A stretch of 49,732 nt of DNA from JAFDZV01 sp966128725 (GTDB lineage: Bacteria > Bacteroidota > Ignavibacteria > OLB7): contig CBHYLN010000020.1 in assembly GCA_966128725.1 (NCBI GenBank), forward strand, positions 1 to 49,732, written 5' to 3'. This document shows positions 8,579-18,785 of this stretch, in pieces (within the stretch, counting starts at the first letter, position 1; each line of letters starts with the position of its first letter). Under the pieces are notes generated by a model, which worked only from the letters and a program-made list of their open reading frames with translations, had not been told where the DNA came from and searched no databases. The position numbers and the translations under genes were made by a program.

Positions 8579-9926
8579 GGCAATGGTTCACCCCGCGATG
8601 CCCGGCGCCGTTGTGGCCGTTGCAATCGCATGCGCCACCGGGCTGCTGGCGGCGCCCCCCATCGCCAATGCCGGGCCAATCCACGAGGCCGCCAAGGCAG
8701 GCAACATCGCCGAGGTCCGGCGACTGCTGGCGGCCGACTCCACCCTGATCCGTTCGTTCGACGAAGATCTTGCCACCCCACTTCACTGGGCTGCCTACAG
8801 CGGGAACGCCGAGCTTGTAACCATGCTGCTGCGTCGCGGCGCGGCCGTGGCCGCCCCGGATCGCGCGCGATCCACCCCGCTGCATTACGCCGCGTGGGCC
8901 GGGAAGCTGGAAACATGCCGCGCGCTGGTAACGGCCGGCGCCGCAATCGACGCGCGCAACAGCACGCAGGCAACCCCGCTGCATTCGGCGGCGCAGACCG
9001 GCCATCTGGACGTTGTGAACTTCCTGCTCGACCGTGGCGCCGCCGTGGATGCGCTGAACTCAAACGGAGCAACGCCGTTGTTCGGCGCGGTGCAGGACGG
9101 GCGATTCGAGGTTGTGACCACGTTGCTTGCGCACGGCTCGTCGCTTGCGGCACGCAATCGCGATGGCGGCACGGTGCTGCATATCGCCGCCCGTGAGGGC
9201 CGGCTGCAGATGGTGGCGTATCTGATCGAACGCAACTGCCCCGTGGACGCAACAACACGCCAGGGCTGGACGCCGCTGCACTTCGCGGCTTCGCGCGGAT
9301 ATCGCGACGTTATCGAGCGGCTGCTGGCGGCCGGCGCCGCAATCGAAGCCCGCAACTCCGAAGGCGCCACACCGCTTGCCGTGGCCGCCGGTGCGGGGAA
9401 AATCGAATCCGTTCAGGACTTGCTGGCGCGCGGCGCCAACGTGAACGCAGCCGCGCGCGGCGGTGTGACACCGCTGTACAATGCGGCCGCCTACGGGCAA
9501 CGCGCGGTTGTGCGGGCATTGCTGGACGCCGGGGCCAACGCTTCGGCCGCAACCGATGACGGCGGCACGGCACTGCACGGCACGGCCGAACGCGGAGATA
9601 CCGAAACGGCTTCCATGCTGCTGGCGGCCGGCGCCCCGATCAACGCCAGGGGCGGGCTTGGGTGGTCGCCGCTGCACTACGCCATTGCAAACGCGCGCAC
9701 GGAGTTCGCACGATTTCTGCTGGACCACGGCGCCGATGTCAATGCCACCAACAGCGCGATGGCAACGCCGCTGCACGTTGCGGCCACACGCGGCGATGCG
9801 CCGGCGGTATTGCTTCTGCTGGAGCGCGGCGCCCACCGCGATGCCCGCGACACCAATGGCCTTACCGCGTACGATGCCGCTGTCAAAATGAACCGTACGG
9901 CCGTTATCGAGCTATTACGACCGTGA
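8571..9926 (+). CDS. Exported ankyrin-repeat protein (about 13 repeats)
   Basis: About 450 residues. The start is either the GTG at 8568 or the ATG at 8571, both inside the end of the preceding synthase gene. An N-terminal hydrophobic stretch (about residues 8-30) looks like a signal peptide, so the repeats probably lie in the periplasm or outside. From residue about 38 to the C-terminus the protein is a continuous array of 33-residue ankyrin units with the TPLHxAA...G(x)4VVxxLLxxGAxxxA pattern; I count 12 to 13 including degenerate caps. Ankyrin arrays bind other proteins; no catalytic domain is visible. A second, shorter ankyrin gene follows after 24 nt. The partner is unknown. Confidence 0.85.
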   Translation: MRRAMVHPAMPGAVVAVAIACATGLLAAPPIANAGPIHEAAKAGNIAEVRRLLAADSTLIRSFDEDLATPLHWAAYSGNAELVTMLLRRGAAVAAPDRARSTPLHYAAWAGKLETCRALVTAGAAIDARNSTQATPLHSAAQTGHLDVVNFLLDRGAAVDALNSNGATPLFGAVQDGRFEVVTTLLAHGSSLAARNRDGGTVLHIAAREGRLQMVAYLIERNCPVDATTRQGWTPLHFAASRGYRDVIERLLAAGAAIEARNSEGATPLAVAAGAGKIESVQDLLARGANVNAAARGGVTPLYNAAAYGQRAVVRALLDAGANASAATDDGGTALHGTAERGDTETASMLLAAGAPINARGGLGWSPLHYAIANARTEFARFLLDHGADVNATNSAMATPLHVAATRGDAPAVLLLLERGAHRDARDTNGLTAYDAAVKMNRTAVIELLRP

Positions 9927-9950
9927 CACGGCCGTGCGCCGCCAACACGG

Positions 9951-10862
9951 ATGAGATTCACGCTTCCCTCAACAACGCCCATGCAACGGATGTCGGCCAC
10001 TGGTGGCATCATCGCCATCTTCCTTGTGCTGGTTGCAGCCACCTCGCCTTCGTTACCCGCCATGCCGTACGCCGGCGGCCCACCTTCGCCCATTCACCGC
10101 GCCGCCGAGCGGGGCGATACCAAGGGCGTACTGCGCCTGCTGAAGCGCAAGCCGGAGCTGGCCCGGGCACGCGACGCCGCGGGCAACACCCCTCTTCATC
10201 TTGCGGCGGCGAAGGGCTTCGACAACACCGCGGCGGCACTGCTTGACGCCGGCGCCGAGATTGATGCCCAAACCAACGGGAGCAAGCTTACGCCGCTGAT
10301 GCTGGCCGTGGCCGGCAAACGCACGGCCGTGGTGGCACTGCTGCTGGAGCGCGGCGCGAACGTGGATCTGGTATCGACCAGCGCCGGCGGAGCGCTGCAT
10401 CAGGCTGTGGCTATTGGTGATACGGCGATGGTACGGGTGCTGCTGGAGCGCGGCGCGAACGTGAATCAGCAGGACAGGAACGAGGGCTGGAGCCCGCTGT
10501 GTTACGCGATCTTCTACCGCCGGATGGCGCTCGCAGAGCTGCTGCTTGCAAAGGGCGCCGAGGTCAATATCCGGCTTCACCGGGGGTACACCCCCATGCA
10601 CATCGCGGCCGCACAGGGCGATACGGCAATGGCCACGATGCTGATTGCCCACAATGCCGAGGCCGACATCGCCGACAACCGCGGGCGTACGCCGATGTTC
10701 GAGGCAATCGGCGCCAACCGTCCGACCATGGTCCGGTTGCTGCTTGCCAACGGTGCGAACGTAAACGCAAAGGACGAGTTCGACGCAACGCCCCTTTCCG
10801 AAGCGCAGCAGGAGAACAACGCGGTGATTGTGGAGATGCTGCGAGCCGCTGGCGCGAAGTAG
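9951..10862 (+). CDS. Exported ankyrin-repeat protein (about 8 repeats)
   Basis: 303 residues from the ATG at 9951; an internal ATG at 9981 would give a shorter signal peptide and is an alternative. The N-terminal hydrophobic segment GGIIAIFLVLVAA is a likely signal sequence. Residues about 43-303 consist of eight ankyrin units (SPIHRAAERGD, TPLHLAAAKG, TPMHIAAAQGD and so on). The fifth unit has CYAIFYRRM in place of the usual helix sequence. The gene lies 24 nt behind the longer ankyrin gene and is followed by a strong bidirectional terminator, so the two form the end of a transcription unit. They may have arisen by duplication. Confidence 0.85.
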   Translation: MRFTLPSTTPMQRMSATGGIIAIFLVLVAATSPSLPAMPYAGGPPSPIHRAAERGDTKGVLRLLKRKPELARARDAAGNTPLHLAAAKGFDNTAAALLDAGAEIDAQTNGSKLTPLMLAVAGKRTAVVALLLERGANVDLVSTSAGGALHQAVAIGDTAMVRVLLERGANVNQQDRNEGWSPLCYAIFYRRMALAELLLAKGAEVNIRLHRGYTPMHIAAAQGDTAMATMLIAHNAEADIADNRGRTPMFEAIGANRPTMVRLLLANGANVNAKDEFDATPLSEAQQENNAVIVEMLRAAGAK

Positions 10863-10892
10863 CGCCGAGGAACAATCCGTCAGTAACGTCCG

Positions 10893-10916
10893 AAGGCCGG
10901 GATTGCTCCCGGCCTT
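10893..10916. terminator. Bidirectional Rho-independent terminator
   Basis: A perfect 9-bp stem (AAGGCCGGG pairing with CCCGGCCTT) with a 6-nt loop lies between two convergent genes, 30 nt after the second ankyrin gene and about 28 nt after the end of the epimerase gene read on the minus strand. T-rich sequence follows on the plus side; the stem's own A/T ends help on the other. Confidence 0.8.
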
Positions 10917-10944
10917 TGCTGTTGTTTGCCATTGCGCGCGCCGA

Positions 10945-11949
10945 TCACCCCGACGTGCGCTCGTGCCACCGCGCAAGGACCTCGGCCTCGCGTTCGGCGC
11001 TCATCCCGGCGCGCGGCTCGCGATCCGGCGGCAGGGTCGCGGCCCACTCCAACGTTGCTCGGATGGTATCCTGCAGAGGCCGGAAGGTGAGCCCGGCCCC
11101 GAAGGCCTTGCTGCAATCCACGTAGTTGAACCCCACGCTGGATTCGTCGCTGCTTGGCAACCACAGCGGCAGCTCCATCCACGGCCCCACCTCCTGCTCA
11201 AGAAGGAAGGCATCGTCCATCCATGTAATCGTGGGATGCACACCGGTCACCTGGCTGCTTGCATCAAGCACCTGGCCGATCGTCATCGGGTAATCGGGGC
11301 CGGTGGCATTGAAGGTTCCGGCGGTGCCCTGCTCCACCATGCGGACAATCCACTCGGCGAGGTCGCGAACGTCGATGAACTGCGTGGGGATGTCGGGATT
11401 CTCCGGTGCAAGCATCTCACCACCGTGCGCCACGCGACGGGGCCAGTAGGTGAATCGATCGGAGAAATCGCACGGCCCAACAATCAACCCGGCACGAACG
11501 TTCAGCGCACGGCCGGGCGCTATATCCTCCGCGGCCTGTTCGCACAGCGCCTTCAGCGGCCCGTAGGTTTCGCCCGTGATCTCCTCAACGCCCGGGTCCT
11601 CCAGTGTTCCAACGGCGCCGGATTCGTCCAACCCCGGCTTGCTGACATCGGAGTACACCGAGATGCTTGAGACCATTGTGTAGTGCCCGATGCCGGGCCC
11701 AAGGGTTTCGCCCAGAAGCCGCACCGCGCGCGGGAAGTAGGCTGATGTATCGATCACCGCATCCCATGCCCGCCCGGCAAGCAGGCCGATGTCGTTGATG
11801 CGGTCGCCTTTGATCTTTTCCACATCGGGAAACAGTTCGGGGAAATGGATGCCACGATTGAACAGCGTTATCTCGTGCCCGCGCGCGATAGCGTTCTCCG
11901 CGATGTAGCGACCGAGAAATACGGTGCCCCCCATGATGAGAATCTTCAT
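10945..11949 (-). CDS. NAD-dependent epimerase/dehydratase family protein
   Basis: 334 residues of the extended short-chain dehydrogenase fold. The N-terminus MKILIMGGTVFLGRYIAE holds a GGTxFLG variant of the Rossmann dinucleotide loop, followed by LFNRG at the end of beta-2, typical of the subgroup related to plant CSP41 and isoflavone-reductase-like proteins. A Y-G-P-L-K sequence near residue 197 supplies the catalytic YxxxK pair. The substrate is not predictable; relatives are annotated as nucleotide-sugar epimerases or simply as NAD-dependent epimerases. The gene is monocistronic: it converges with the ankyrin genes at a shared terminator and diverges from the OmpA lipoprotein. Confidence 0.88.
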   Translation of the reverse strand: MKILIMGGTVFLGRYIAENAIARGHEITLFNRGIHFPELFPDVEKIKGDRINDIGLLAGRAWDAVIDTSAYFPRAVRLLGETLGPGIGHYTMVSSISVYSDVSKPGLDESGAVGTLEDPGVEEITGETYGPLKALCEQAAEDIAPGRALNVRAGLIVGPCDFSDRFTYWPRRVAHGGEMLAPENPDIPTQFIDVRDLAEWIVRMVEQGTAGTFNATGPDYPMTIGQVLDASSQVTGVHPTITWMDDAFLLEQEVGPWMELPLWLPSSDESSVGFNYVDCSKAFGAGLTFRPLQDTIRATLEWAATLPPDREPRAGMSAEREAEVLARWHERTSG

Positions 11950-12364
11950 GCCGACGCCCTCGTTGTGTTCTGTGTAGGATGATGCCCGAAATCGCTACGG
12001 CGTGTGCGGTGTTCGGTTGCACCGTCACCAACAAAAAATGCGCGGCTGTGTTTCACGGTTGTACTTCACGGCTGTGTTTCACGGTTGTACTTCACGGTTG
12101 TATTCCAGGGTATGCTTCACAGCGGGCTTCGCGGCCGGCGGTGGCCGATGCCTGGCTAACGAGCGCCGCGAGCCACCGGACGCATGCTTCCCTCCGAACG
12201 GGCTTGGTAAGGATATCGCGATTCCTGCCTCGTGCAGGCACATCATGGTTGGGTATCTTCGCGCTGTGTGGCCACGTGCGTGCGCGGCAATCCACAGCCC
12301 CTCCCCAGGTGCAGGGCGGCTCCTGCAATCACGGCATTTCATCGAACCTTTACGACATACAGCC
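11950..12364. other. Divergent intergenic region between epimerase and OmpA lipoprotein genes
   Basis: 415 nt without a supported gene. It must contain the promoters of both divergent genes. It holds a 13-bp tandem repeat (listed separately) and a small hairpin near 12225-12239 (CCTGC-5-GCAGG). A long open frame on the plus strand crosses the region, but it has no similarity to the lipoprotein and no signal peptide, so it is not taken as coding. Confidence 0.6.
12044..12120. repeat. 13-bp direct tandem repeat, six units
   Basis: Six head-to-tail units of 13 bp (the last is 12). The units alternate between GGCTGTGTTTCAC (units 1 and 3) and GGTTGTACTTCAC (units 2 and 4), then GGTTGTATTCCAG and a degenerate copy. 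Units 1-2 and 3-4 are identical as 26-bp pairs, suggesting the array grew by copying a 26-bp block. It lies about 95 bp upstream of the epimerase start and 245 bp upstream of the lipoprotein start. Function is unknown. Confidence 0.85.
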
Positions 12365-13549
12365 ATGATGTACTTTCTGCGACCCGCGACATTCGCCGCG
12401 TTATCGGCATTGCTTGCCATCGGTTGCGCATCGCTGAACACCGGCGACGATTTCGATGCCCGCACGGCTGGCGAGGACGGACGTTTCACGATCGGGACCG
12501 GCAACAAGCGTCTGATGTATGGCTATCCGGTTCCGTATTCAACATCACATTTCGTGTTCGCCGTGGACGGGCAGTACGCCAGCAACAATCCACGGTTCGG
12601 TTCACCGGTGGAGTATCTCACCGGCACGCTGAAAACCAAGGGCCGTACGGGTTCGGTTCATACGGAGATCACATTCACATTCAAGGACGTCGAGATCACC
12701 CAGCGCCTGATCCCGGTGGACAGGGAGTTCAAGGATGTGGCCGTGGGCTCGTGGGGGCAGTATTATCGGATCGAGTACGAGATCACCAACCGCTCGGACG
12801 CAACACACACGGTTGGCCTGGCGTTGTTGATCGATACGATGATCGACGACAACGACGCATCCCAGATGGATGCCGACGGCACCCGGATATCGCAGCAGGC
12901 TGCATTCGGCGCCGGAAGAATTCCCGGCGAGGTACTTGTATACCACGTGCCCGGCAACAACACCGATCTGGTGGCCTCGCTGGTTACCGCAAAGGGAAAG
13001 GCCGTGAAGCCGGACGAGATGTACGTTGGGCGCTGGCCGTATCTGCACGCGGTGGTATGGGATGTGAACCTGGCCGACGGAGGATATACCGATAGCGGCA
13101 TCCTGCTGAAGTGGGCGTTGGCGCCGCTGGCGGCCAACCAGAAGCGGATGGTAGCAACCCACTACGGCCTGCCGAAGCCGGGGCAGCTTTCGCTGATGGG
13201 TGGCTCCGAGGGGTTCCAGCGCGACACGGCCAATGTGTACTTCGATCTCGGCAAGGCCGATCTGAAGGACGAGGGCAAGCAGGCAATCGGAACGCTGGTC
13301 GCCGAGAAGCGCATTGCGGGCGCCTTCGTGGAGGTGTACACCGATGCCCGCGGAAACGAGGCGGCGAACCTGGCGCTTTCGCGCCGGCGCGCCGATGCGG
13401 TTATCCAGTACCTGCGCGGCCTGAACATCCCGGCCGAGGTGATCATCCCGAAGTCGTACGGCGAATCGCTGGCCGACCAAAGCGAGGAGGCGCGCGTGCA
13501 GGGCAAGCAGGAGGACCGCCGGGCGACCGTGGTGATCCTTTCCCGATAG
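12365..13549 (+). CDS. OmpA-domain outer-membrane lipoprotein with unusual N-terminal domain
   Basis: 394 residues from an ATG ATG pair at 12365. The signal peptide ends in a lipobox (LAIGC), so the Cys is probably lipidated. Residues about 30-280 form a domain I do not recognise by name; it contains repeated beta-strand-like segments and the phrase YYRIEYEITNRSD followed by an Asp-rich LLIDTMIDDND. The C-terminal third from about residue 290 is an OmpA/MotB peptidoglycan-binding domain: VYFDLGKADLKDEG, then TDARGNEAANLALSRRRADA and a GESLAD...QEDRRATVVI end. The two parts suggest a lipoprotein tethered to both the outer membrane and peptidoglycan that displays a beta-rich domain. Annotating the region from an upstream in-frame start would add about 120 low-complexity residues with no signal peptide; that was rejected. 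Confidence 0.85.
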   Translation: MMYFLRPATFAALSALLAIGCASLNTGDDFDARTAGEDGRFTIGTGNKRLMYGYPVPYSTSHFVFAVDGQYASNNPRFGSPVEYLTGTLKTKGRTGSVHTEITFTFKDVEITQRLIPVDREFKDVAVGSWGQYYRIEYEITNRSDATHTVGLALLIDTMIDDNDASQMDADGTRISQQAAFGAGRIPGEVLVYHVPGNNTDLVASLVTAKGKAVKPDEMYVGRWPYLHAVVWDVNLADGGYTDSGILLKWALAPLAANQKRMVATHYGLPKPGQLSLMGGSEGFQRDTANVYFDLGKADLKDEGKQAIGTLVAEKRIAGAFVEVYTDARGNEAANLALSRRRADAVIQYLRGLNIPAEVIIPKSYGESLADQSEEARVQGKQEDRRATVVILSR

Positions 13550-13753
13550 TCGGCGGCCCGACACAGCCATCATGGATTGTCGGCACGCCGACCCGCCGGG
13601 GCAATGGCGGCCGGCGCAACCGCGACCGGTACCAAGCCGGGCGGCGTGATTATCGTGCCCGGCAAGCATGGCGCACCGTTACGTTGCATCGATTGGTGAG
13701 CCCCTTGCACGATGGCCCGGGTTCCACCATATTGTCGCCGTCTCTCCGCACGT

Positions 13754-13845
13754 GAACGCACGCTAGGGGTGTCCAGCAACGATGCTGGACTGAGATCATA
13801 CCCTTCGAACCTGACACGGTTAGTACCGGCGCAGGGAAGCGAAAC
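13754..13845 (+). promoter_or_regulatory. TPP riboswitch upstream of thiC
   Basis: All conserved elements of the thiamine pyrophosphate aptamer (THI element) are present in order: AGGGGTGTC, a variable P3 hairpin (GTCCAGCA-ACGA-TGCTGGAC), CTGAGA with ATACCC, then ACCTGACACGGTTAGTACCG and GCAGGGAAG. The ThiC start lies about 125 nt downstream. High TPP should lower thiC expression. A TATTG-type -7 element near 13730 with a TTG about 21 nt before it is a plausible promoter. No clear Rho-independent terminator follows, so control may act on translation. Confidence 0.97.
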
Positions 13846-13969
13846 TACGATCCATCTGTTTCCACTCCCCTTCGGCTGCCTTCCGGCCCATTCTCCATCG
13901 TTGCATGTTGTGCGCTCGCCAACATCGGCGATGCGGTTCCGCACGTAACACTCAATCGGATAGAGCATC

Positions 13970-15853
<1,884 letters not shown>

Positions 15854-15902
15854 CCCCGCACATATCGCAGGGCTGCGCTTCGAGCGGGCAACGATTAATA
15901 CA

Positions 15903-15938
15903 CAGGGCTCGCGTGCGGCATAACGCGCGCGAGCCCTG
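15903..15938 (+). terminator. Stem-loop after thiC, probable terminator
   Basis: A perfect 11-bp inverted repeat (CAGGGCTCGCG with CGCGAGCCCTG, 14-nt loop) 50 nt after the thiC stop. No T-run follows, so it may act as a Rho-independent terminator of the weak-tail type or as an mRNA 3' end stabiliser. Confidence 0.5.
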
Positions 15939-16114
15939 CGCGTAACCGGCGCAACCGCCGAGACTTCGGCGCGTACACCGCGCCAGCAACATGCCGCCTG
16001 CCCTTCCCACGCGCGGGTTCACAGCAAGGCATGTGGCATACGTGCGCATCGCGCCTGTGATATCACCAACCGCGATGCCCTGGTTCGGTTTGGCAACACC
16101 ACATATCGGAGTCA

Positions 16115-17020
16115 ATGATGGACATGTCCCTCTCATTGGAGCAACGCGAACTCTGGAATCGCATCCGAAGTTTCCCGCTGGATGGCGCGTGCAAGCTGCC
16201 AACGTTCACGCGACGGCTTGCGGCGGAGAATGACTGGAGCCTGAAGTACACCGCGCTGGCAATTCGAGAGTACCGCCGATTCCTGTTCCTGACGATGGTT
16301 GCCGATCATACGGTAACGCCGTCGGTGGATGTCGATCGCGTGTGGCATCTGCACCTGACCTATACCCGGGCCTACTGGGACCATCTCTGCGGGGAGATCC
16401 TTGGCCGCCCGCTGCATCACGACCCCAGCACCGGCGGCGCCACCGAAACAGCAAAGTACTCGCACCTCTATCGCACAACGCTTGAAAGCTACGAGCGCCT
16501 GTTCGGTGAAGCACCGCCCCAGGCGATCTGGCCATCGCCCACCGAACGGTTTTCGCCCGAGGCGCAGGTATATTCGTTGTCGAAGCGGACACATATCCTG
16601 ATTCGGAAACCCACCCGCGCAACGCTGGCCATCTGGGTTGGCACCGTACTCTGTACCCTGTGGGCATTTGCCTCGGCGATAGTGGCGATATGCGTTCCAC
16701 ACGCCCCGCGCATCTGGCACCAATTCGCGTTTGCGTTCGGCGCCACGATTCTGCTGGCGTGCGCAAGCGCCATACGAGGCTTATACAGTAAGCCGGAGCG
16801 GATGCGAAGGCGGGCGCCGAAGCGATATACGCGATACCGTACAACAGGCGCGGAGCCCGGCGCGGCTGGGATAGCAGCATGCGGATACTTCGGCGGCGAC
16901 ACGGGCGGGCACGGCCACGACGTTGGCGGGCACACGGGATGCGGTGGACATGCGGCGTGTGGTGGGCACGCAGGCTGCGGCGCTGATAGTTCCGGAGGCG
17001 GTTGCGGCCACGGGCACTAG
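16115..17020 (+). CDS. Glycine-rich-domain (GRDP/DUF1399-like) membrane protein with Gly/His/Cys tail
   Basis: 301 residues. The N-terminal half resembles the GRDP-type domain: FLFLTMVADHT, then the signature VDRVWHLHLTYTRAYWDHLC and LGRPLHHDPS (about residues 70-110). This domain is known in eukaryotic stress proteins and in bacterial proteins of the TIGR04222 type. Two hydrophobic segments around residues 168-190 and 200-220 probably anchor it in a membrane. The last about 40 residues consist almost only of Gly, His and Cys (GGHGHDVGGHTGCGGHAACG and onward), a candidate metal-binding or low-complexity adhesive tail. Function is unknown; neighbours give no hint. The start is the first of two ATG codons at 16115. 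Confidence 0.75.
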   Translation: MMDMSLSLEQRELWNRIRSFPLDGACKLPTFTRRLAAENDWSLKYTALAIREYRRFLFLTMVADHTVTPSVDVDRVWHLHLTYTRAYWDHLCGEILGRPLHHDPSTGGATETAKYSHLYRTTLESYERLFGEAPPQAIWPSPTERFSPEAQVYSLSKRTHILIRKPTRATLAIWVGTVLCTLWAFASAIVAICVPHAPRIWHQFAFAFGATILLACASAIRGLYSKPERMRRRAPKRYTRYRTTGAEPGAAGIAACGYFGGDTGGHGHDVGGHTGCGGHAACGGHAGCGADSSGGGCGHGH

Positions 17021-17063
17021 GCACGTAAGCTCCGCATTACGCGGAGCCGGCGAGCACTGGCCA

Positions 17064-17810
17064 TTACGATTGCGATGCCGCACGTACGCGCGCGCGAACG
17101 AAACGTGCCGGTTCGGCGTCCGCCTGGCCGGCGGCGAATCGCGAATCCGCGGGCGACCCGGCTTCTGATTCGGCGATCATGGCAACGTCATGGCGGAACA
17201 TCGGCCCGCTGTAGGCGAAGGTGTGGAACTCCCCGTTCTCGCCGCACGGATCAACCGAGGCCGGCAGGTCGGCGATGAACCGACCATCAAACTCACGGCC
17301 AACAAACCGGGCATCCAACTGGCTGGTATCCACCGACACAACATGCGCCCGCAGGCCACCATCGATCATGGCAGCGGCCAGCTCGCGGGTTGGCAAATCC
17401 CACAACGGGAAGATGGGCTGGATACCGCTGCCCAGCAGCCGCGACTCGCGGTACTCCCGGATATCGCGCAGGAAGAGATCGCCGAATGCGATGGCCCGCA
17501 CACCCTGCCGGTAGGCCCTGCTCAGAAACGCCTGCATCGACTGCTCATATTCCTCGTTCGGGGCCCCGGCGCGCAGCGCGACGGTTTCCAACGGGAGCCC
17601 TGCGGCAGCGGCCTGCGCCCGAAGCAGATCGATTGGCACACCATGCATCGGCACGGCATCCTCGGCCACGGTGGTCATCAGCCCAACAACGTTGTAGCGT
17701 GGGTCATTCATCAAGCGCCACAGGCACCATGCGCTATCCTTGCCGCTGCTCCAGCACAGAATGGTGGGGATCGGCAAATCAGGGGAAGAGTGCTCGGGCA
17801 ACGTGATCAT
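17064..17810 (-). CDS. PP-loop ATPase, diphthine-ammonia ligase (Dph6)-like
   Basis: 248 residues from the ATG at 17810; an upstream in-frame GTG at 17885 would add 25 residues of no visible homology. The N-terminal P-loop-like CWSSGKDSAW (S21-S26) is the adenine nucleotide alpha-hydrolase motif. The closing DPCGENGEFHTFAYSGP is diagnostic of the DUF71/COG2102 family, whose eukaryotic members amidate diphthine on EF-2. Bacteria lack diphthamide, so the bacterial substrate is open; B12-related and other ATP-dependent amidation roles have been proposed for this family. It diverges from the DUF1287 gene. Confidence 0.85.
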   Translation of the reverse strand: MITLPEHSSPDLPIPTILCWSSGKDSAWCLWRLMNDPRYNVVGLMTTVAEDAVPMHGVPIDLLRAQAAAAGLPLETVALRAGAPNEEYEQSMQAFLSRAYRQGVRAIAFGDLFLRDIREYRESRLLGSGIQPIFPLWDLPTRELAAAMIDGGLRAHVVSVDTSQLDARFVGREFDGRFIADLPASVDPCGENGEFHTFAYSGPMFRHDVAMIAESEAGSPADSRFAAGQADAEPARFVRARVRAASQS

Positions 17811-17946
17811 CGGATGGGAAGGAATACGGCACACACGCGCCGGAATCGTTTGCGGGTTTGGACCGGCCGACAGCCGTATCGGCACCGGCCGCTGATCGCT
17901 TGATATTTTCGTGGCACGCCTGCAAGCAGGTCGGGCCGGGAATCAG

Positions 17947-17965
17947 CCGGCATCCGGGATGCCGG
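17947..17965. other. Hairpin in divergent intergenic region
   Basis: An 8-bp inverted repeat (CCGGCATC and GATGCCGG, 3-nt centre) between the PP-loop ATPase and DUF1287 genes, followed on the plus strand by AAAAT. It may be an operator or a transcript hairpin; neither is established. Confidence 0.35.
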
Positions 17966-18044
17966 AAAATCACGGGGCGCCGGCTCCGTTGCAAGATACC
18001 GCTGATGCAGCCCGGCGCCCACGCTTCGAAACACTGATTACCAT

Positions 18045-18722
18045 ATGCACGCCTTACCATTTCAACTGATGTGTCGGCCGCACATACCGTGCGCGCTATT
18101 GTTGGTTGCCCTGCTGGCGGCGTGCAACCACAACCGGGCGCCACATGATCGGACCACCGGCGCGGTTGCGGACGCCAGCGAGCCCGGCGATACAGTGCGG
18201 ATGGGTTCGCCCATGGTGCGCGCCGTTGTACAGCACGCCATCGGCCAGACATCATACACTGTATCGTACGATCCGTCGTATACGGTAATCGACTATCCTG
18301 GCGGCGATGTGCCACGCGAACGCGGGGTGTGTTCGGATGTGGTTGTGCGCGCGCTTCGTGCCCGAGGCATCGACCTGCAACGCAAGGTGCACGAGGACAT
18401 GCTCCGAAACTTCAGCGCCTATCCGGCACTGTGGGGGCTTGCCGCGCCCGACGCCAACATCGACCACCGGCGTGTACCGAATCTGATGCGATACTTCGAG
18501 CGCATCGGTATCTCGTTGCCGGTCACCAACACCCCGGCGGATTATCTGCCCGGCGATATCGTTGCGTGGGAGCTGGGCAACAAGCGCCTGCATGTGGGCA
18601 TAACAACCAACCGCCGCGCAGGCAAGCAATTGCTGATGGTGCATAACATCGGCAGCGGGGCGCGGGTGGAGGATGTGCTCTTCGCCTGGAAGATCATCGG
18701 CCACTATCGCTATCGGGACTGA
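18045..18722 (+). CDS. DUF1287 family lipoprotein
   Basis: 225 residues. A hydrophobic N-terminus ends in a lipobox LAAC (C27, or C19 if the internal ATG at 18069 is used), so this is a likely outer-membrane or periplasmic lipoprotein. The rest follows the DUF1287 pattern closely: SYDPSYTVIDYPGGDVPRE, RGVCSDVVVRALRARGIDLQ, VHEDMLRNFSAYP, and PDANIDHRRVPNL, ending with DIVAWELG and LHVGI. The conserved Cys (in RGVCSD) and His (LHVGI) resemble the catalytic pair of NlpC/P60-type amidases, so a cell-wall hydrolase role is plausible but unproven for this family. Confidence 0.9.
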   Translation: MHALPFQLMCRPHIPCALLLVALLAACNHNRAPHDRTTGAVADASEPGDTVRMGSPMVRAVVQHAIGQTSYTVSYDPSYTVIDYPGGDVPRERGVCSDVVVRALRARGIDLQRKVHEDMLRNFSAYPALWGLAAPDANIDHRRVPNLMRYFERIGISLPVTNTPADYLPGDIVAWELGNKRLHVGITTNRRAGKQLLMVHNIGSGARVEDVLFAWKIIGHYRYRD

Positions 18723-18785
18723 CCGAACCCGCTGCGCCCGTGCCGTGCCGGGCTGGGCGTTCATCGCCTCCATCACGGCCTGTGC

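Noticed and set aside
12044..12120. CRISPR array
   Set aside because: Units are 13 bp and directly adjacent without spacers, and no cas genes are in the window.
12002..12364. In-frame upstream extension of the OmpA lipoprotein
   Set aside because: It would translate the 13-bp tandem repeat and bury the lipoprotein signal peptide in the middle of the protein.
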